From: Oehlia diaphana
Lineage: Eukaryota; Glomeromycota; Glomeromycetes; Glomerales; Glomeraceae
Assembly: GCA_003833135.1 (NCBI GenBank)
Contig: QZLH01000001.1
Location: 345,002-409,001, forward strand
Reading direction: 5' to 3'
DNA: 64,000 bases
In this document: positions 1 through 13,069 of the stretch, piece by piece
How positions within the stretch are numbered: position 1 is the first letter of the stretch
Layout of the letters: every line of letters starts with the position of its first letter
Notes under the pieces: model-generated
What the model saw: only the letters and a program-made list of their open reading frames with translations
The model's database searches: none
What the model was told of the DNA's origin: nothing
Translations under genes and position numbers: made by a program

Positions 1-919
1 TTTGTGTATTTTTGGTAAGTTCATTTTCTAAAACAAGTTAAATGAATTCCGACTTTTTTGGTAATTTCAGCAAATTGTTGAACATGTTTCTACACTTTGC
101 GTCATATCTAATAATATAGTTATTTTAACCTTTAAAACAATACAAAATAGTAATTGAATTACAGTAATTTTAGTTATTTTCAATATTTTGGTTGATCAAA
201 TATCCGTAGTAACAAAAGCAAATAATCAAACCAATCGGTTTATTGAACATGGGGGAAAGAAAAATTTTTGAAATAAACAATTATTGTATTATATGAACTT
301 TGAAAAAAAAAAAATGTTATCAAGGGTCTCGTAATAAAATAAATAAACATATGCATTAGATAATAATAATATAATAATATCAGGGTTCAATTAACGCCCA
401 ATCATATTCATTCCAAATGGAGTTAACTACAGTATAATCACGATCAAACAGTATTTTATTTAAATCAAAACTTTTATCAATTACCGACAATGTTATGAAT
501 TAATGAATAAGAAGTGATAAATTGAATTATTTTATATTGGATTTCGTTAGAACATTTGGAAAGATTATGTAGATCCTAACAATTTATTTGTGCAATTAAT
601 TCCTAATAAAGTTAGTCCCTTAAAATAATTAGAAATTTTTTAAGGAAAAAAAATTGATACTTCGAACCAATAACTTTGCTTAAATATATAACATCTAATC
701 AAATATCAAGATTTTTTTTTTATACCTACAAACTATTCCTATTGGATGATGACAATATGATTGGGATTAGGACAAATTACTCGTTTGGTAAATTTTTACA
801 AACGGGACGAAATCGGTTCGAAATTACTAGGTAATTATTTCGACATAATGAACATAGAAGTAATTTGATTTTCTTTTATTTTCGGAACGTTTCGTTAACA
901 TTTAAAATATTCGATGTGA
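1..919. other. Intergenic, no gene seen
   Basis: AT-rich DNA with short poly-A/T runs and frequent stops in all frames. I see no exon-like stretch, RNA gene or repeat partner here. Confidence 0.6.
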
Positions 920-1088
920 TAAGTGCACGCACTATATAAATTCTCTTTAAGTGCACGGTGGGCCTGGTCCCAACTTATAAGAGCCTACTCTCTACAAATG
1001 CACACCCTCTCTAAATGCACATTCTATCGTACTATTTTTTTTACTATGGTCCCAAGGGGAGTGCAACTTAGAGGGATGTTACTGTACA
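920..1088. mobile_element. Decayed copy of the TA-flanked DNA element found at 29,445-30,360
   Basis: The stretch carries repeated aaatgcac-type units, two GGTCCCAA blocks, and a right end that ends ...TTACTGTA. The same order (repeated AAATGCAC units, GGTCCCAA, a G-rich stretch, then GTTGACTGTA) occurs at both ends of the element at 29,445-30,360. The left terminus is no longer recognisable and the copy is diverged, so this is an old internally deleted or MITE-like relative. The 96-residue open frame across it has no protein-like composition and I do not count it as a gene. Confidence 0.55.
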
Positions 1089-2220
1089 CATTTTCTATCG
1101 TTTTTATAGAAATTAAAGTATATCTATTTATATTATTTCTAAAAAAGAAGATAATCCAGATATTTCTTTTTCTAATGAATGTATTTCACAATTTTCTCGA
1201 GTTATTGTTCTAGTTGATTCTTAATAATAATTAAGGTTGGTAACAAACAAATAAATAAGAGCGATTTCTTTTAGAGTAAATCAGTAAATCATTGATTAAT
1301 TAGGAATTGTATATGTAATTATGTCACAATTTGTTATCCCGTAATATGTAAGGGCAGTGACATTTATTACGTAATATTTTAGGGGGTGGAAGTGTATTTA
1401 TCCGGGAACTTCAGTATTATTTCCGAAAATACCCTTTTTTTTGCAATACGACAAATTTTATAAATATAATAAAAATTTTTAATATTTCTTTAAAATTTGC
1501 TTTCTTTCATTTATTATATTTTTTAATCTGAAATATTTATATTTCATAATTTTAAGTGTCTATTGCTAAACAATTATAAAAGCTTTTGTTAAAAGGTAAT
1601 AGATCGTTCTAATTGCCTATTAATCTAAACAATAAAAAAAAAAAAAAATTTAAACGCTCAGCATTTATTTTTTTTAAATATTTATTCACGTCTAAAAAAA
1701 CCTATTCCGTAACTCCTAATTCTCGCTTTAATTTAAGAATTTCCATCAAAGTTCTTTTTCTCTCTCAAAGAAATCATCTGTTTTTCTTTTTCAAGATCAT
1801 CATTTACAATGAAGTTTGGGGGACTTTCTTCGATTTCAGTGCATACGGCTTAACCTTATTAGAACAATTTCTTTTTACTATAAAAATAAAATAAAGTTAA
1901 AAATATAGTAAATAAAAATTTTCATCAGCTTTTAAAATAATACTAACTGCGTTACAACGCCAAGATCTTTCCCGGTTTTTCTAATACCATATTGATCTTG
2001 AGTTTGACATGTAATGAAATTTCTATTATCATACTTTTTAGCTCTAAATAATAATGATAAAATATTAATCAAATAATTTAAAATAAATAAATAAATAAAT
2101 AAATAAATAGGCCTTAAAATTGCGATAACGATTTACCGTCTCGATTTTCATTTGCATGGCATGAGCTTATAATCATTGGTGACCTTTTAAAGTTATTTAT
2201 AAGTTATTGATTGAATTATG
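1089..2220. other. Intergenic, no gene seen
   Basis: Very AT-rich, with a 30-base AAAT-type microsatellite near 2,080-2,110 and homopolymer runs near 1,630. The 93-residue open frame at 1,613-1,894 is made of lysine/phenylalanine-rich low-complexity codons and looks accidental. Confidence 0.5.
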
Positions 2221-2224
2221 CACA

Positions 2225-2497
2225 GATTTTTCAAATTTAAATTTAATTATGAAGTAGTAAACTCTACGCAAATAGTAGTATTGCACAATTGTATAGTAGA
2301 CTATAATCTACACTCTCTGTTGTGAAAATATATAATTGATGTTGTATAGTATAATATAGTATAACCTTTCACAATTGAACAGAGGATGCCGAGTATAATT
2401 TCTGGTTAATACTATATAATTAAAATATAGTATTTTAATTATTTTATGATTTGCGCGGAGTTTACTTCATCATAATTGAATTTTAAGTCATCCGAAT
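2225..2497. repeat. Long imperfect palindrome, MITE-like
   Basis: The left arm at about 2,236-2,275 (core AATTATGAAG...GTAAACTC...CGCAAAT) is matched in inverted orientation by about 2,447-2,487 (core ATTTGCGCGGAGTTTACTTC...). Inside, a second pair lies at 2,313-2,326 and 2,368-2,386 (CTCTGTT...GTGAAA against its complement), so the segment could fold into a long imperfect hairpin. No coding capacity is seen. Exact termini and target duplications are unclear. Confidence 0.5.
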
Positions 2498-2599
2498 TTG
2501 ACCACTAACATTACAGTATTAATGTGTTGATATGTGTTACATGAAAAAAATTAATATTTAAGAACAGTATTTTCGGATATATTCTTGAATATTTTAATA

Positions 2600-2925
2600 T
2601 TTGTTATACTGTATAGTAATGATGCCTCCGATGGTGTATAGTATAGTGTAAACAATTATACTAGATAAAAAAATTAATTATACTGTATAGAAAAAAATTA
2701 TAAAAAATTATACTGTATAGATTTTTGGAGCTTAGAGGTATATATCATACTCAATATCGTTTAACCGAATATTTATCTGAGTATTCGAAAATTTGATATG
2801 TACTGTATACTCAGCAGTTCATAATTTGCGGAACCGCTTGGCAAACTTGGCAAGTAGACTCAATTGTAAAAGGAATTACCGAAAAAAGTAAACTGTATAG
2901 AGTATCTATACTGTATATAGATAAA
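2600..2925. repeat. Cluster of ACTGTATAG motifs upstream of the Atg22-like gene
   Basis: The word ACTGTATA recurs at about 2,611, 2,677, 2,711, 2,801, 2,889 and 2,910, several times extended to TATACTGTATAG, with a looser GTATAGTATAATATAG run at about 2,346. The cluster ends some 290 bases before the ATG of the Atg22-like gene. It could be a promoter element array or simple low-complexity drift; the sequence alone does not decide. Confidence 0.35.
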
Positions 2926-3217
2926 AATAAAATTGTTTATGGATAATGTAAAGATTTTCGTTTAACCGTAAATGGATATTGCGTACATATGCCCCCTGAA
3001 TTATTTTTACGTTAGTTTTTTATCTATATAAATATCACTAATTATTTTAAAATTATTGAAACTCCAAAAAAAAAGATTTTCTTTTAGTTAGTAAGTTTTG
3101 TTATTTACTTGATTATATTAGTACTTATTGTTATAATATTCACATATAATTTAAAACTAACTAAATTCTTTTTCACGTTGGAAAATTTGTTAGATAAAAT
3201 AACTTGGTTTCTAAAAA

Positions 3218-5424
3218 ATGACAGAAATTTTACCTCTTAATTCCGAAACGGAAAAGAATGAAGAAACGATAGTTGAAGAGATTATCGAAGACGATGAGAA
3301 AGAACCTTTAACAACAAAAGAATTGAGAGGATGGTATTCGTACAGTTTTGCCGTAAATTTCTTATAATCCTTTTATAATCATTTGGTCATGAAAATTTCG
3401 AAAGAAAAAGATGAACCTTTTTTATCTGTTATTTAGGTCGGTGCTTACGACACTGCAATAATAGGGTGTAAATATTAATTCTTTATTATTATCAAGGAAA
3501 ATTCGAAAAAAAATATCTTATATTTAATATTTATATATATACTATATATTATTATTTTTTAGTATTTATTCCAGTTGTACTTGAAAATCTTGCGGGAAAA
3601 GCTGGTTATGAACTTGACCTTGTTACTCCCTGTAATACTGTAAGTTAGTTAGTTACTTTCATCCATCAATTAAATAATTCGGTTAATAATGATGGTTTTT
3701 CACGTGATCTATTTAGACGGTAAAAAATTATAAATGCGTAGTGAAATTTGGAACTGAATATGTTGATACATCAAGTTATTCTTTATATATACTTGCACTA
3801 TCCGTACTTTTTCAATGTTTTTTATTTATTGGTGGAAGTGCATTAGCTGATCACGGAGGTAATTACAAACTTTTAATAAAACAGCATATAAAATATTTTA
3901 TTAAATCATATAATAATGATTTTTTTTTTATATCAGCGAACCGAAAGAAATTTCTTCTGTTTTATTCATATACTGGAGCCATTGCTACAGGTCTCTTCTC
4001 TCTGTTACTAAAAGCTGGGGATCAAAGTGGTATGCACAATTATTAGTAAACCGATGAATTGCTCTTCATTAAAATATAATTTTAATTTATTCGCATATTT
4101 TTTTTTTTATTTCAGAATGGTATTGGATTGCAGGCATATTAACTATAATCTCGTAAGTATCAGTATATACTTTTATCAATATAATTGTCATCACTTTTTA
4201 ATTTCTTCAATTATTTTTATTAGGAATTGTTGTTATGGTGCAGCATACGTATTTTACTTGGCATACATTCCAATATATTCACGTATACATCCAAAAGTGT
4301 TATTACTAAAAAAAACGAATCCATCCAAAGAAAATTTAATAAAAGCTCAAGAAGAAATTTCAACAAGTTTATCAGCAGCTAGTACGAGTATAGGATTTGT
4401 AGCAGGATTATTGGTAATATTTATAGGATTAGGTATTGTTCTTGGGATAGATTCACCTGATTTTGGATTACAATATGCAATATCTTTTGGTGGTGGCTGG
4501 TGGATAGTTGGATTAACTGTCCCTTTACTTTTATTAAAAACACATCCACGACCTCCTTTGCCAAGGTAAGTAAATAAATAAATGTATTTTAATTCAGTTA
4601 AAAGAAAATTTAATATCTAATTTATGTTTATTCCTTCTTTTTTTTTATTTTTAGCACTGAAAATATATTTTTGTACTCCTTCAAAAGAACCTTTAAAACA
4701 ATTTTATCAACAAAGAATTTGTGGCAAACTATGAAATTTTTAGTGGCTTGGTTTTTTTTAAGTGATGGAATAAATACTGTAGCCCCATTAGCTGCTTTAT
4801 TTGGAAAAGTAAATCTTAATCTTGAAGATAAAGATTTAATTATAATAGGAATTGTTGTTCCATTGTCTGCAGCAATCGGAGTTTATTTCTTTCGGTTAAT
4901 AGAAAAAATTTTTAAATTATCCATAAAATCAATGATATTAATTAATTCATTCTTAATAATATTGGTACCCGTATATGCATTATTAGGATTTGTATTACCA
5001 TTTGGGTTAAAAGAAAGATGGGAAGTTTGGTTATTTACTGTTTATTTTGGATTAAGTTTAGGTAGTGTGCAATCTTATTGTCAAACTTTGTTTTGTCGTT
5101 TAATACCAAGAGGGCATGAGAATGAATTCTTTTCACTGTATTTAATTACAGCAAAGGTATATATATAACAATTATAAAACTATTTATGTAATATATTAAT
5201 TACTTATTTAAAAAAATTATTTTTCCTTTATGTAGGGATCCAGTTGGTTAGGTCCTTTGATAACAGGTGCTATATCTAGTGCTACTCATGATACAAGAAG
5301 TGGATTCTGGTTTTTAGCTATATCATTATTGTTTCCTTTTTTGATTTTTTTAACTGTTAATATGGAGAAAGGTATAGAAGATGCTAATAATTTCGCTAAG
5401 AATGAAATGGAAGAAAAAGCTTAA
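3218..5424 (+). CDS. Atg22-like vacuolar amino-acid effluxer (MFS-related)
   Basis: Nine exons: 3218-3352, 3437-3467, 3563-3639, 3717-3858, 3937-4029, 4116-4152, 4224-4565, 4655-5156, 5236-5424. All introns are GT-AG and the frame is continuous for 515 residues. An acidic cytosolic N-terminus (about 30 residues) precedes the family signature ELRGWYSYSFA. Next come LFIPVVLE, a cysteine-containing luminal loop, SALADHG (the Atg22 GalADx motif), many hydrophobic helices, and the C-terminal SSWLGPLITG...TRSGFWFL block. Atg22 proteins export amino acids from the vacuole during autophagic recycling; that role is known for the family and inferred here. The start is the first ATG before the acidic leader. 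Exons 2, 5 and 6 are very short (31, 93 and 37 nt), so automatic models may break here. I am confident of the family; the substrate is unknown. Confidence 0.88.
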
Positions 5425-6678
5425 AAAACCGAGATTAGTAATTTATGATTTACAATATATGGATGAAATTAACTAATAACTGATAATAATTTATAAAAAT
5501 TATAAATCATACCACTGGTGTTCAACACCATATGTATTATATTTTTTTTTTTATTTATTTTATATAAATTTATTTATTTTATATTAAGAAAGATGTTTCC
5601 ATTAATAAAATATTATAATTCATATTGCAATATTAAATGATGTAGCATATATACTTCACATATATTTTTTCTTAATTTCTCAATTTTTTTTTTTATTTTG
5701 CAATATTTGTTGGTAAAAAAGTAACAAGTAAACTTTTCCTGACCATTTTCATTTTTCAGGGGTGCTGAACAATTTTAATTAGAGTGACTTCTTTAGTTTA
5801 AGTTATAGTTTTCATGAAAACGCATACTATGGTGTTGAGCATAATTTAATAATAATTTAATAATAATTTAATAAATAATTTAATATGTATAATAATTCAA
5901 ATAAAAAAAATTTATTAATTTATTAAGAATTGATCCGGCTTGTAACAAGATACCCTTGATTTTTCATGACGAATTGATTTTTTCTGACCTTTGTAGTACG
6001 CCGAAAAAAAAGCCGTCAGGGTTTACAAATCGTTATTGATGAGAATTATCAATACTAATTAATCTTGCTCTTCCTTGACGCTTCTCTGATTAAATTTAGA
6101 ACCTTCCAATTGTTCAGTTCGCTCACTCTTATTTTGTTGATCGTTGTATTCAAAATATGTCATCATGTCTCAGCAATATAAGCATCAAAAATGTAGTTAC
6201 AGTATATCAATCAATCAACTTTAATATACTGTATTCGTACACACTTTTCATGTGAATCAAATGTAATATGAATTTCATTTCTGCTAAAGCGTTCATCGAT
6301 GCTTTTGGCTCTTTTTTCTTTTCTGATAATTTCGATCGTAAAATATATTTGCTTCTACGCTCTTTAAATCAGAAAATTAATATACGTCATCAAAAAACTA
6401 GATATTGCGCTTAATGCTACTACAATTAAAGATTTTTTTTATTGTAGAGAAAATGATCGAAATGGAAGTTGAATATAAACAGAGGTAATAATTATACATA
6501 ATTAGCTAAACAGCCTAAACTATTATAGATTTGTTTATCAAAAGTCACGCGCCAAGTTGATATAACTCACCATACCCAATAAACAGCCAATTAGAATCAA
6601 TGATAAACGATTTTATCCATCATTTTTTTATTTTATTACATTTTTTTTTTTTTTTTCAAAAAAAAAACCTAAAAAATC
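5425..6678. other. Intergenic, no gene seen
   Basis: Contains the 3' end of the Atg22-like gene (several AATAAA-like words near 5,600) and then AT-rich DNA with repeated TAATAATTTAA near 5,840-5,880. Nothing else is identified. Confidence 0.5.
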
Positions 6679-7978
6679 ATGGGTCAGTTTTTTTTTTTTA
6701 ATTATATATATATTCATTAAATCATGGCAAAATAATTTTTTTTTTCTTATAAATTAAAAAATTAAAAAAAAAAGATCATAAGGAAGAGCAAGAACAAGAA
6801 TTAGAAGTGTTGAAATCGATTTATCCAGACGAATTTGAGGGTACTTTTTTTTCATAATATTTCAATGCGCTCGTAAATTAATATTTCTTATATTAAATAA
6901 TTCTTTAAAATTACTCTTTTTAGAAATTTCGGAAGGAGAATTTCGTATTCGACTCGAACCTGAAGAACAAGATAGTACAACACCGCGTAAGGTTTTTATA
7001 TAATTTTATATATACATATATTTAAACATTTTTGTTTTTTTTTTCTCAAACATAAATTGATTTTTTGATTCATTAAATAAAAAGTAACTTTAGGATTATA
7101 CATAAAATTTACACCAACTTATCCGGAAGAAGTTCCAGAAATATCAATAGAAACGATAGATGGATCTATTGAAATTGATGAACGTGAGAAATTATATTCA
7201 GAGTTGATGAATGTGGTAACGTCTCCTTTAAATTAATATATATATATAATATTTTTTTTATTTATTTATCTGTATTTGATTTTTGAAATTTTTGGGATCC
7301 TGCCTTCCCATTGTTGGAAGGTTTTTTTTTTCTTGTAACGTGCTCTAATTTAGGCACAAGATTCATTGGGAATGGCAATGGTGTTTACATTATCATCATT
7401 ACTTAAAGATTTACTGACAACATTTGTGATAGAAAGAAGGGAAAAGAGAAAGAAAGTAGAAGAGGATAAAATTAGGAAAGAAATTGAGGTGAAACAAAAA
7501 TATAAATAATTTATTTATTTATTTCATAATAATACTATTTATTAATATTCCACTTTTTCTTATGATGGTAGGCAGAACAAGCAAAATTTCAAGGAACAAA
7601 AGTTACGGTTGCATCATTTTTGGAATGGAAGGAAAATTTTGATAAAGAATTAGAAGAAAAAGAAAAAGCAACTAAAAGTTTAGCTGCTATAAAGAAAGAA
7701 GAAGCTAAAAAATTAAAACTCACGGGTAAATTCGTTTATTTACCAAAAATAAAAATTAAATAATAATAATTTAATTTCATTCTTTATTAAATTAATTAAT
7801 ATATATAGGAAGACAATTATTTGAACAAGATGAATCTCTTGCTAAATCAGATATGACATATATGGAGGAAGGAGATGTTACGGTTGATGTTTCATTGTTT
7901 GAAAGGGAAGAGGATATGAGTGATGATGAAGAAGAAGACAATAGTGTACTTGATTTGGTCAGAAATAGCAATGATTAA
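6679..7978 (+). CDS. GIR2: Gir2/RWDD1-type RWD-domain protein
   Basis: Seven exons: 6679-6682, 6775-6840, 6924-6986, 7094-7215, 7354-7488, 7572-7725, 7809-7978; 237 residues, close to the usual 240-265. The RWD domain starts at residue 2 (DHKEEQEQELEVLKSIYPDE) and includes the YPEEVPEI core; the LGMAMVFTLSS helix follows. Next is a charged coiled coil (about 115-145), then GTKVTVASFLEWKENFD and LTGRQLFE, and a very acidic tail. In yeast, Gir2 binds Gcn1 and the Rbg2 GTPase and dampens Gcn2 signalling; RWDD1 is the animal relative. The start rests on a 4-nt first exon (ATG plus one base) spliced with a GTCAGT donor. That gives M-D-H-K-E-E-Q, the family's usual N-terminus, and no other ATG is in frame nearby. 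Family is sure; the first exon is likely rather than proven. Confidence 0.87.
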
Positions 7979-8184
7979 TTAATTTATTTTTTAATTTTTT
8001 TAAGGTATTTAATAGTGATTTAATATATGTACATCCATACTTCCAATATTAAGTTAAAATATTTGATTTTTTTTTTGTTTCAAAAGGTCGATTTATGAAT
8101 GTTTCAAAAATTAAAATCTTTTACTCAAGGCGAACTAATATATTTTCGCCCCTCATACTTGATTGTTTACCCTTCTTTAAATAA

Positions 8185-9480
8185 TTATGGTTTAAATTCA
8201 AATAATCCAACCCTTTCCACAACAGGAAATTCAATGGTAGATAAATTTTCATTATTAACGTTTAATCCTGCAGTAATGACTTGACCTGGATGAATAGGTC
8301 CAACACCTGAGGGTGTACCTATATGTATAAAAAAATTAATCTGTATTTAAGACAAATGCTTTTTTTACTATAATAAAAAGAAACAAACATCTAAACTTAC
8401 CTGTTAATATCAAATCACCCTTTTCCAGTTTCATGATTGAACTTACGTATTCAATTAATGTAGGAATATTGAATATCATGTCTTTTGTAATACCGTTTTG
8501 TTTCATTTCTCCGTTTAACTAAATGTTTTTAGATGTAAAAATCCAAAATTATCAAGAATGAAAAAATTTTTTTTTAATTGATTATAAATTAAAATAATAT
8601 ATACCTTAAGCCATAAATTTACATTATGAGGGTCTTCTATTTCTGATTTTGGAATAAATTTTCTAAAAATTGAATGAATGAATGAACAAACCAAATTAAT
8701 TACGTAGATATGATTTTCGGATTTATATCCATTCTCAAAAATATAGCGCACAAAAATCATCGAACATCTATTTATGAAAATGTCAGCTCACCCAATTGGA
8801 GTAAAGGTATCAAAACCTTTTGCCGCACTCCACGGTAATCCTTTTTTCTTTACTACATCCTAACAATTGACTTTAATATAAATAAAGAAGTTACAAATTA
8901 TAACTCGAATTTATATATAATTATTACTTGGAGATTACGCGCCGTCAAATCAATACCAAGCGCGTATCCTAGAAAGAAAATTATTTCGAATTGAATAACG
9001 CATTTAAAGCAGAATATGTACGTGAAAGACAAATTTTACGCGTACAATTACCTTCTACATAATTCATCGCTTCTGATTCTCGGATATCCCTACCATCTTT
9101 ACCTATTACAACACCCAACTCGACTAATTAAGAACCGAAAAAAATGTTAATAATATCAGAATAAGAGCGGAATTCAAAAGGTTAAGAATAAATACTGTAT
9201 ATGTATATACCTTCATGATGAACAATACAACCTTTAGGTATTTCTACTTCTTCACCTGATAATAAGTAAGAAGAAGTTGGTTTAAGAAAAAAGAACGGGG
9301 AAGTTGGAACAGCATTACCAAGTTCTTTTGCATGTTCACTTTAAATTAAAAAAAAAAAAAATATTAATGACGAAATCATTCAGAATTTTTGATAACATTG
9401 AAACATTTTAAGGGAGCGAAATACCTAAAATTGCGACCTATTCCAACGATTTTTTTTCCAATTTTTGTAAAGTTCTGCAT
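8185..9480 (-). CDS. Fumarylacetoacetate hydrolase-family acylpyruvase (FAHD1-like)
   Basis: Eight exons on the minus strand: 9425-9480, 9211-9338, 9052-9123, 8928-8968, 8792-8859, 8605-8662, 8401-8518, 8185-8318. The product is 224 residues, the length of FAHD1. It opens with [13 protein letters not shown], then [11 protein letters not shown], the [11 protein letters not shown] metal-binding block (HxE plus later E and D), [22 protein letters not shown] and the terminal [19 protein letters not shown]1-type enzymes hydrolyse acylpyruvates and decarboxylate oxaloacetate, usually in mitochondria. The substrate here is inferred and I see no strong presequence. The gene is tail-to-tail with the Gir2-like gene (206 bases apart) and head-to-head with the next gene (525 bases). 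All catalytic blocks are present. Confidence 0.9.
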
Positions 9481-10005
9481 AGTTCACGAGAATTTTGAAA
9501 ATGCTCTCGTTTATTTATCATTTATGTTACCAATTCACGTGAAATGAGATCAGATCGATCACTAACAAAAAAACAGTACTAAACTCAAGATTATAAGTTT
9601 TTCCGTTCTTTTCTGTTGTTTCACAAGTACAATTTGATTTTTTTTTTTTTTTAAAAAAAAAAAGAGGAAAAATCAAATTTCTTAATATTCCTTTGGTAAC
9701 TTAATTTGGAATGTAAAAAAAAATGCGTATTTATATTGCAAGTTGACAAAGGAAACTAATACAAAGAAGTCTAATATTTTTAGATTTAAAAGGTTACACT
9801 ATCTTGATTCAATATAAGCTGTGCATATTTTGCATATTTGGTTATATAAAAAGGTACATTTAAAGCAGATTTTAAAGCCTATCATTTCATTCCTTTATTT
9901 TCACACGATTAATCGATTTTTTTTTTTTTTGTAAATATATATATATTCATATTTTATTTTTTTTTTTTAAAAAAAATATATTAGTAGAATAACAATTTAA
10001 TAAAA
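9481..10005. promoter_or_regulatory. Shared divergent promoter region
   Basis: This 525-base gap separates the start codons of the acylpyruvase (minus) and the coiled-coil protein (plus), so it must hold both promoters. Poly-T/poly-A tracts lie at about 9,635-9,660 and 9,920-9,975, which in AT-rich fungi often mark nucleosome-poor DNA. No specific factor site can be named. Confidence 0.4.
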
Positions 10006-11297
10006 ATGGCACAAAGCGAAAGACCTTTTTCCGTAGGTTCAGAAAAGGATGTAAAGCTGGATTCACCAAAGTCACCTAAAAAAGAAAGTATTGAAAAAAT
10101 TGACAATGATAAACTTAAGGTAGGAAAGAAACTTACGATAAAAGTGATTATATTTAAATTTACTAAATTCAGTTAGAATAACGATTATATACGAAATGAA
10201 TCAATTATAGATTCAAACTGAACTCGCCATTAAACAATTTCGAATAACACATTCAACACCTTCCGAACAACATTCAGAATTATTACATTTTATAGCAAGA
10301 AAAGAACGTAAAGTATTAGAATTACGAGAAGAATTAAAAAGACATGAAGAAGAATTAAGATTATTGAAAAAACAATGGGAGGCCAATATTACAAAAAATA
10401 TTGATGAAGAAAGTAATAGTAATTCACCTTCTTCACCAGCGTCACTTTCTTCCATTACAAATAATTTAGAAGGAGAAACGAATAATTTTATGAATGGGTT
10501 GGGTAAAGGAATTGCAGGTGTTATTGGTGGAATACAAAAAGTTAAAGAGAGCGAATTGTACGTATTAATTTTTGTGATAATAATTATTGTAGTAGAAATT
10601 AGATATGGGATCAAATAAATGGTTTAATATTAATTCTTTTTTTTTTATTTTATTTGATTTATTTTATTTGTTTGTTTCATAGGACACAGGAAAAATTATC
10701 ACAGATTAAAAGTGTAGTTGCTGACGTGGCCAATTCACAGCCGTAAGTTTTTTGTATTTTAATTTATATTATCCATTGATCAAAGTTTTACAACTTACTT
10801 ATAAATAATAATTTATTAGAGTTCAACAAACAAGGCGTAAAACGGCTGATTTTACTTCAAATGCGTGGAATAATTTAAGCAAAGGAATTTCCACCTTAGC
10901 ATCTTCTGAAACGTATGTCAAATTTCAATCTCATCATTTGAAAACATTTTGATTTTATTAATAATCTATGATGTATGATGTATGATGTATAATGTGAAAG
11001 ATAATTAAATTTTTTTTTTTTTTTAATAGAATTCAAAATGCCAAGAAAAAAACTTGGAAAACAGTATATACAATTAATGAAGCATTAACATCACCAACTG
11101 CAAAAACTACAAATAACACAACGGAGGAATCATCATCGGTAATTTTTGATGATGGTAAAAGAACAAATACTGAAACAACGACGATAACAACGTCAACAAC
11201 GACAATAACACCGGTTATTTCTCAATCACCATCAGAAGAAATTGAAGATCCTATATTACATGTTATCGGTGATGATTTTAATGAGTTTATTATATAA
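10006..11297 (+). CDS. Coiled-coil protein, DUF4048-like, function unknown
   Basis: Five exons: 10006-10119, 10211-10557, 10683-10742, 10820-10912, 11030-11297; 293 residues. A charged, serine/proline-rich leader (1-38) is followed by a strong heptad region (about 60-95: ARKERKVLELREELKRHEEE and onwards to KKQWE). After it come a serine-rich linker, a short glycine/hydrophobic patch (FMNGLGKGIAGVIGGIQ), a conserved-looking WNNLSKGISTLASSE segment and a threonine-rich acidic tail. The layout resembles fungal proteins annotated with DUF4048, but that match is from memory of the pattern only. Amphipathic repeats of the type LGKGIAGVIGG and NLSKGISTLA could bind membranes. No enzyme motif is present. 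The model is well supported by splice sites and frame; the function is not known. Confidence 0.72.
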
Positions 11298-13069
11298 AGG
11301 AATGTAGATAGAAATGTTTAGATACCTATTCATTAACTTTTTTGAGATAATTAATTATTAAAATCTAAAAAAAACCAAAAAATTGTATTTTTAAAGTTAG
11401 TAACATTCATGAGTTACATGTGATTTAGTTAAAACATAACTACCATTATTTGTTTAATCGATTTTACTTTATGTGATTACACGAGATTAATTAATATATC
11501 GCGTTGTACGATATACCATATTTGTTGACAATTTCAAGATTTCACATTAAAATTTTCGATTTAATTTTACGAGTTTTATCCGAAGGAAAATTCGTTTATA
11601 GCCATTTTCGCATATGACAATTGAACTTAATATTTTTTTTTTTTTTTTTGTGCATTTAATAACCCCCAATAATTGGGCGTAAAATCTCTAGTTTTTCGTG
11701 GTATTCCAAAAAAATTAAAATAGATAAATTTGAAACACGGAGGAATATTCGGTTGATTCCATCGTTTATTTGAAATACAATTTATCCAATTAATAATAAG
11801 AAAATCGACAAAATAAATATGACGAAAATTTTTGATTATCTCATTAAAAAGTTTAATTTTAGTAATATTTATTTATTAAACAAAAAGAAAAATAATTGAT
11901 TTTTTTGGGGAAAAAAAAAACTTCTTTGATGGATTAATATGTCAATTTCGACCAAAACAGACTAAACTTTAACTTGTATTATTCATATGATATTGAATTA
12001 ACCTTATGAAGATCATAATTTTAAAAAATAACAAATATGCAATCACCCCAAAATAGTTCAGTCATATTCTTTTGTATCGCACAGAATCCGACTGATAATA
12101 CGATTGTATAAGGAAAGTTTGTATAAAATATATAATGTTTGAATATGATATGCGAATATCAACCATATGTCATTTGTCCATATGGGAAGATTCATGATTT
12201 TTTTTTTTTTTTTAATGCAAATACGCAAATACCTCAAATACCGAGTACAGATTTTTATGACATTTGTATTTTCAACACGTTTCTTTAATTTATAATATGC
12301 ACATTTCTTCCAAATAAAAAAAGGTTACAATTGCATTAAAATAAAAAAAAACGTAGCCAAATAAAATATTTCTTCGCCCCAAAAAATTTGCCTCAATTTC
12401 ACACATCATGGGGTAAAAAAAAAATCTTTTTTTTTTATATAGTAATAATATAAATAAGGTAAGTACTCTGTAATTGTTTATTTTGGTAGTTGCCGTCCTG
12501 TTTGGGTTTCCCCTTTTGTAATAGATTTATAAACATCCCATAATTGAAATTTTTTAGTATTATTTGTAAAAAAAAAAAAATTATTGTATAAAAAATAATA
12601 TATATATATAAATATCTATATGTACGGTATTTAAATATTTAAATGAACCCTTATAATTTAATTTCCCCACAAATATAATTTTTTTTTTTTTTTTTCTTAT
12701 TAAAGTTTAATTTATTTATTATTTAAAGATTCTTTTTTTCAAAATTATTTTTTTTAAACAAAACAATACTTATTGGTAAGTTTTATTTTTATAATTGTTT
12801 CCAATTGGATTGGCTCAATTTTTGCATTCTTCCGCCTGATAAAGCTGATAATTATGGCAGTATGTATGGCTTGCATATATCAAGCAGCTAATTCAGTGAC
12901 TTTATTGGATCATCATTTCAAATTTAATTTTATATATAAATTATTCATATTCTTGACATTTCCCATCATAACAATTATTATTTATTTTTTCTTCAATATC
13001 AACACAAAAAAATAAAATAAAATAATAATAATATATTATATAGAATCTGCCAAAGTATCTATTTACAAC
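11298..13069. other. Intergenic, upstream of the lipase gene
   Basis: 1.8 kb of AT-rich DNA with poly-T/A runs. An 80-residue hydrophobic open frame at 12,773-13,015 starts at TTG, has no ATG near its start and no recognisable motif, so I leave it out. A short GC-richer patch lies near 12,480-12,525. No other feature is seen. Confidence 0.45.

Noticed and set aside
12773..13015. Hydrophobic 80-residue frame before the lipase gene
   Set aside because: It has no ATG near its start, no motif, and phenylalanine/isoleucine-rich codons expected from AT-rich DNA; it lies where the 5' UTR of the lipase should be.
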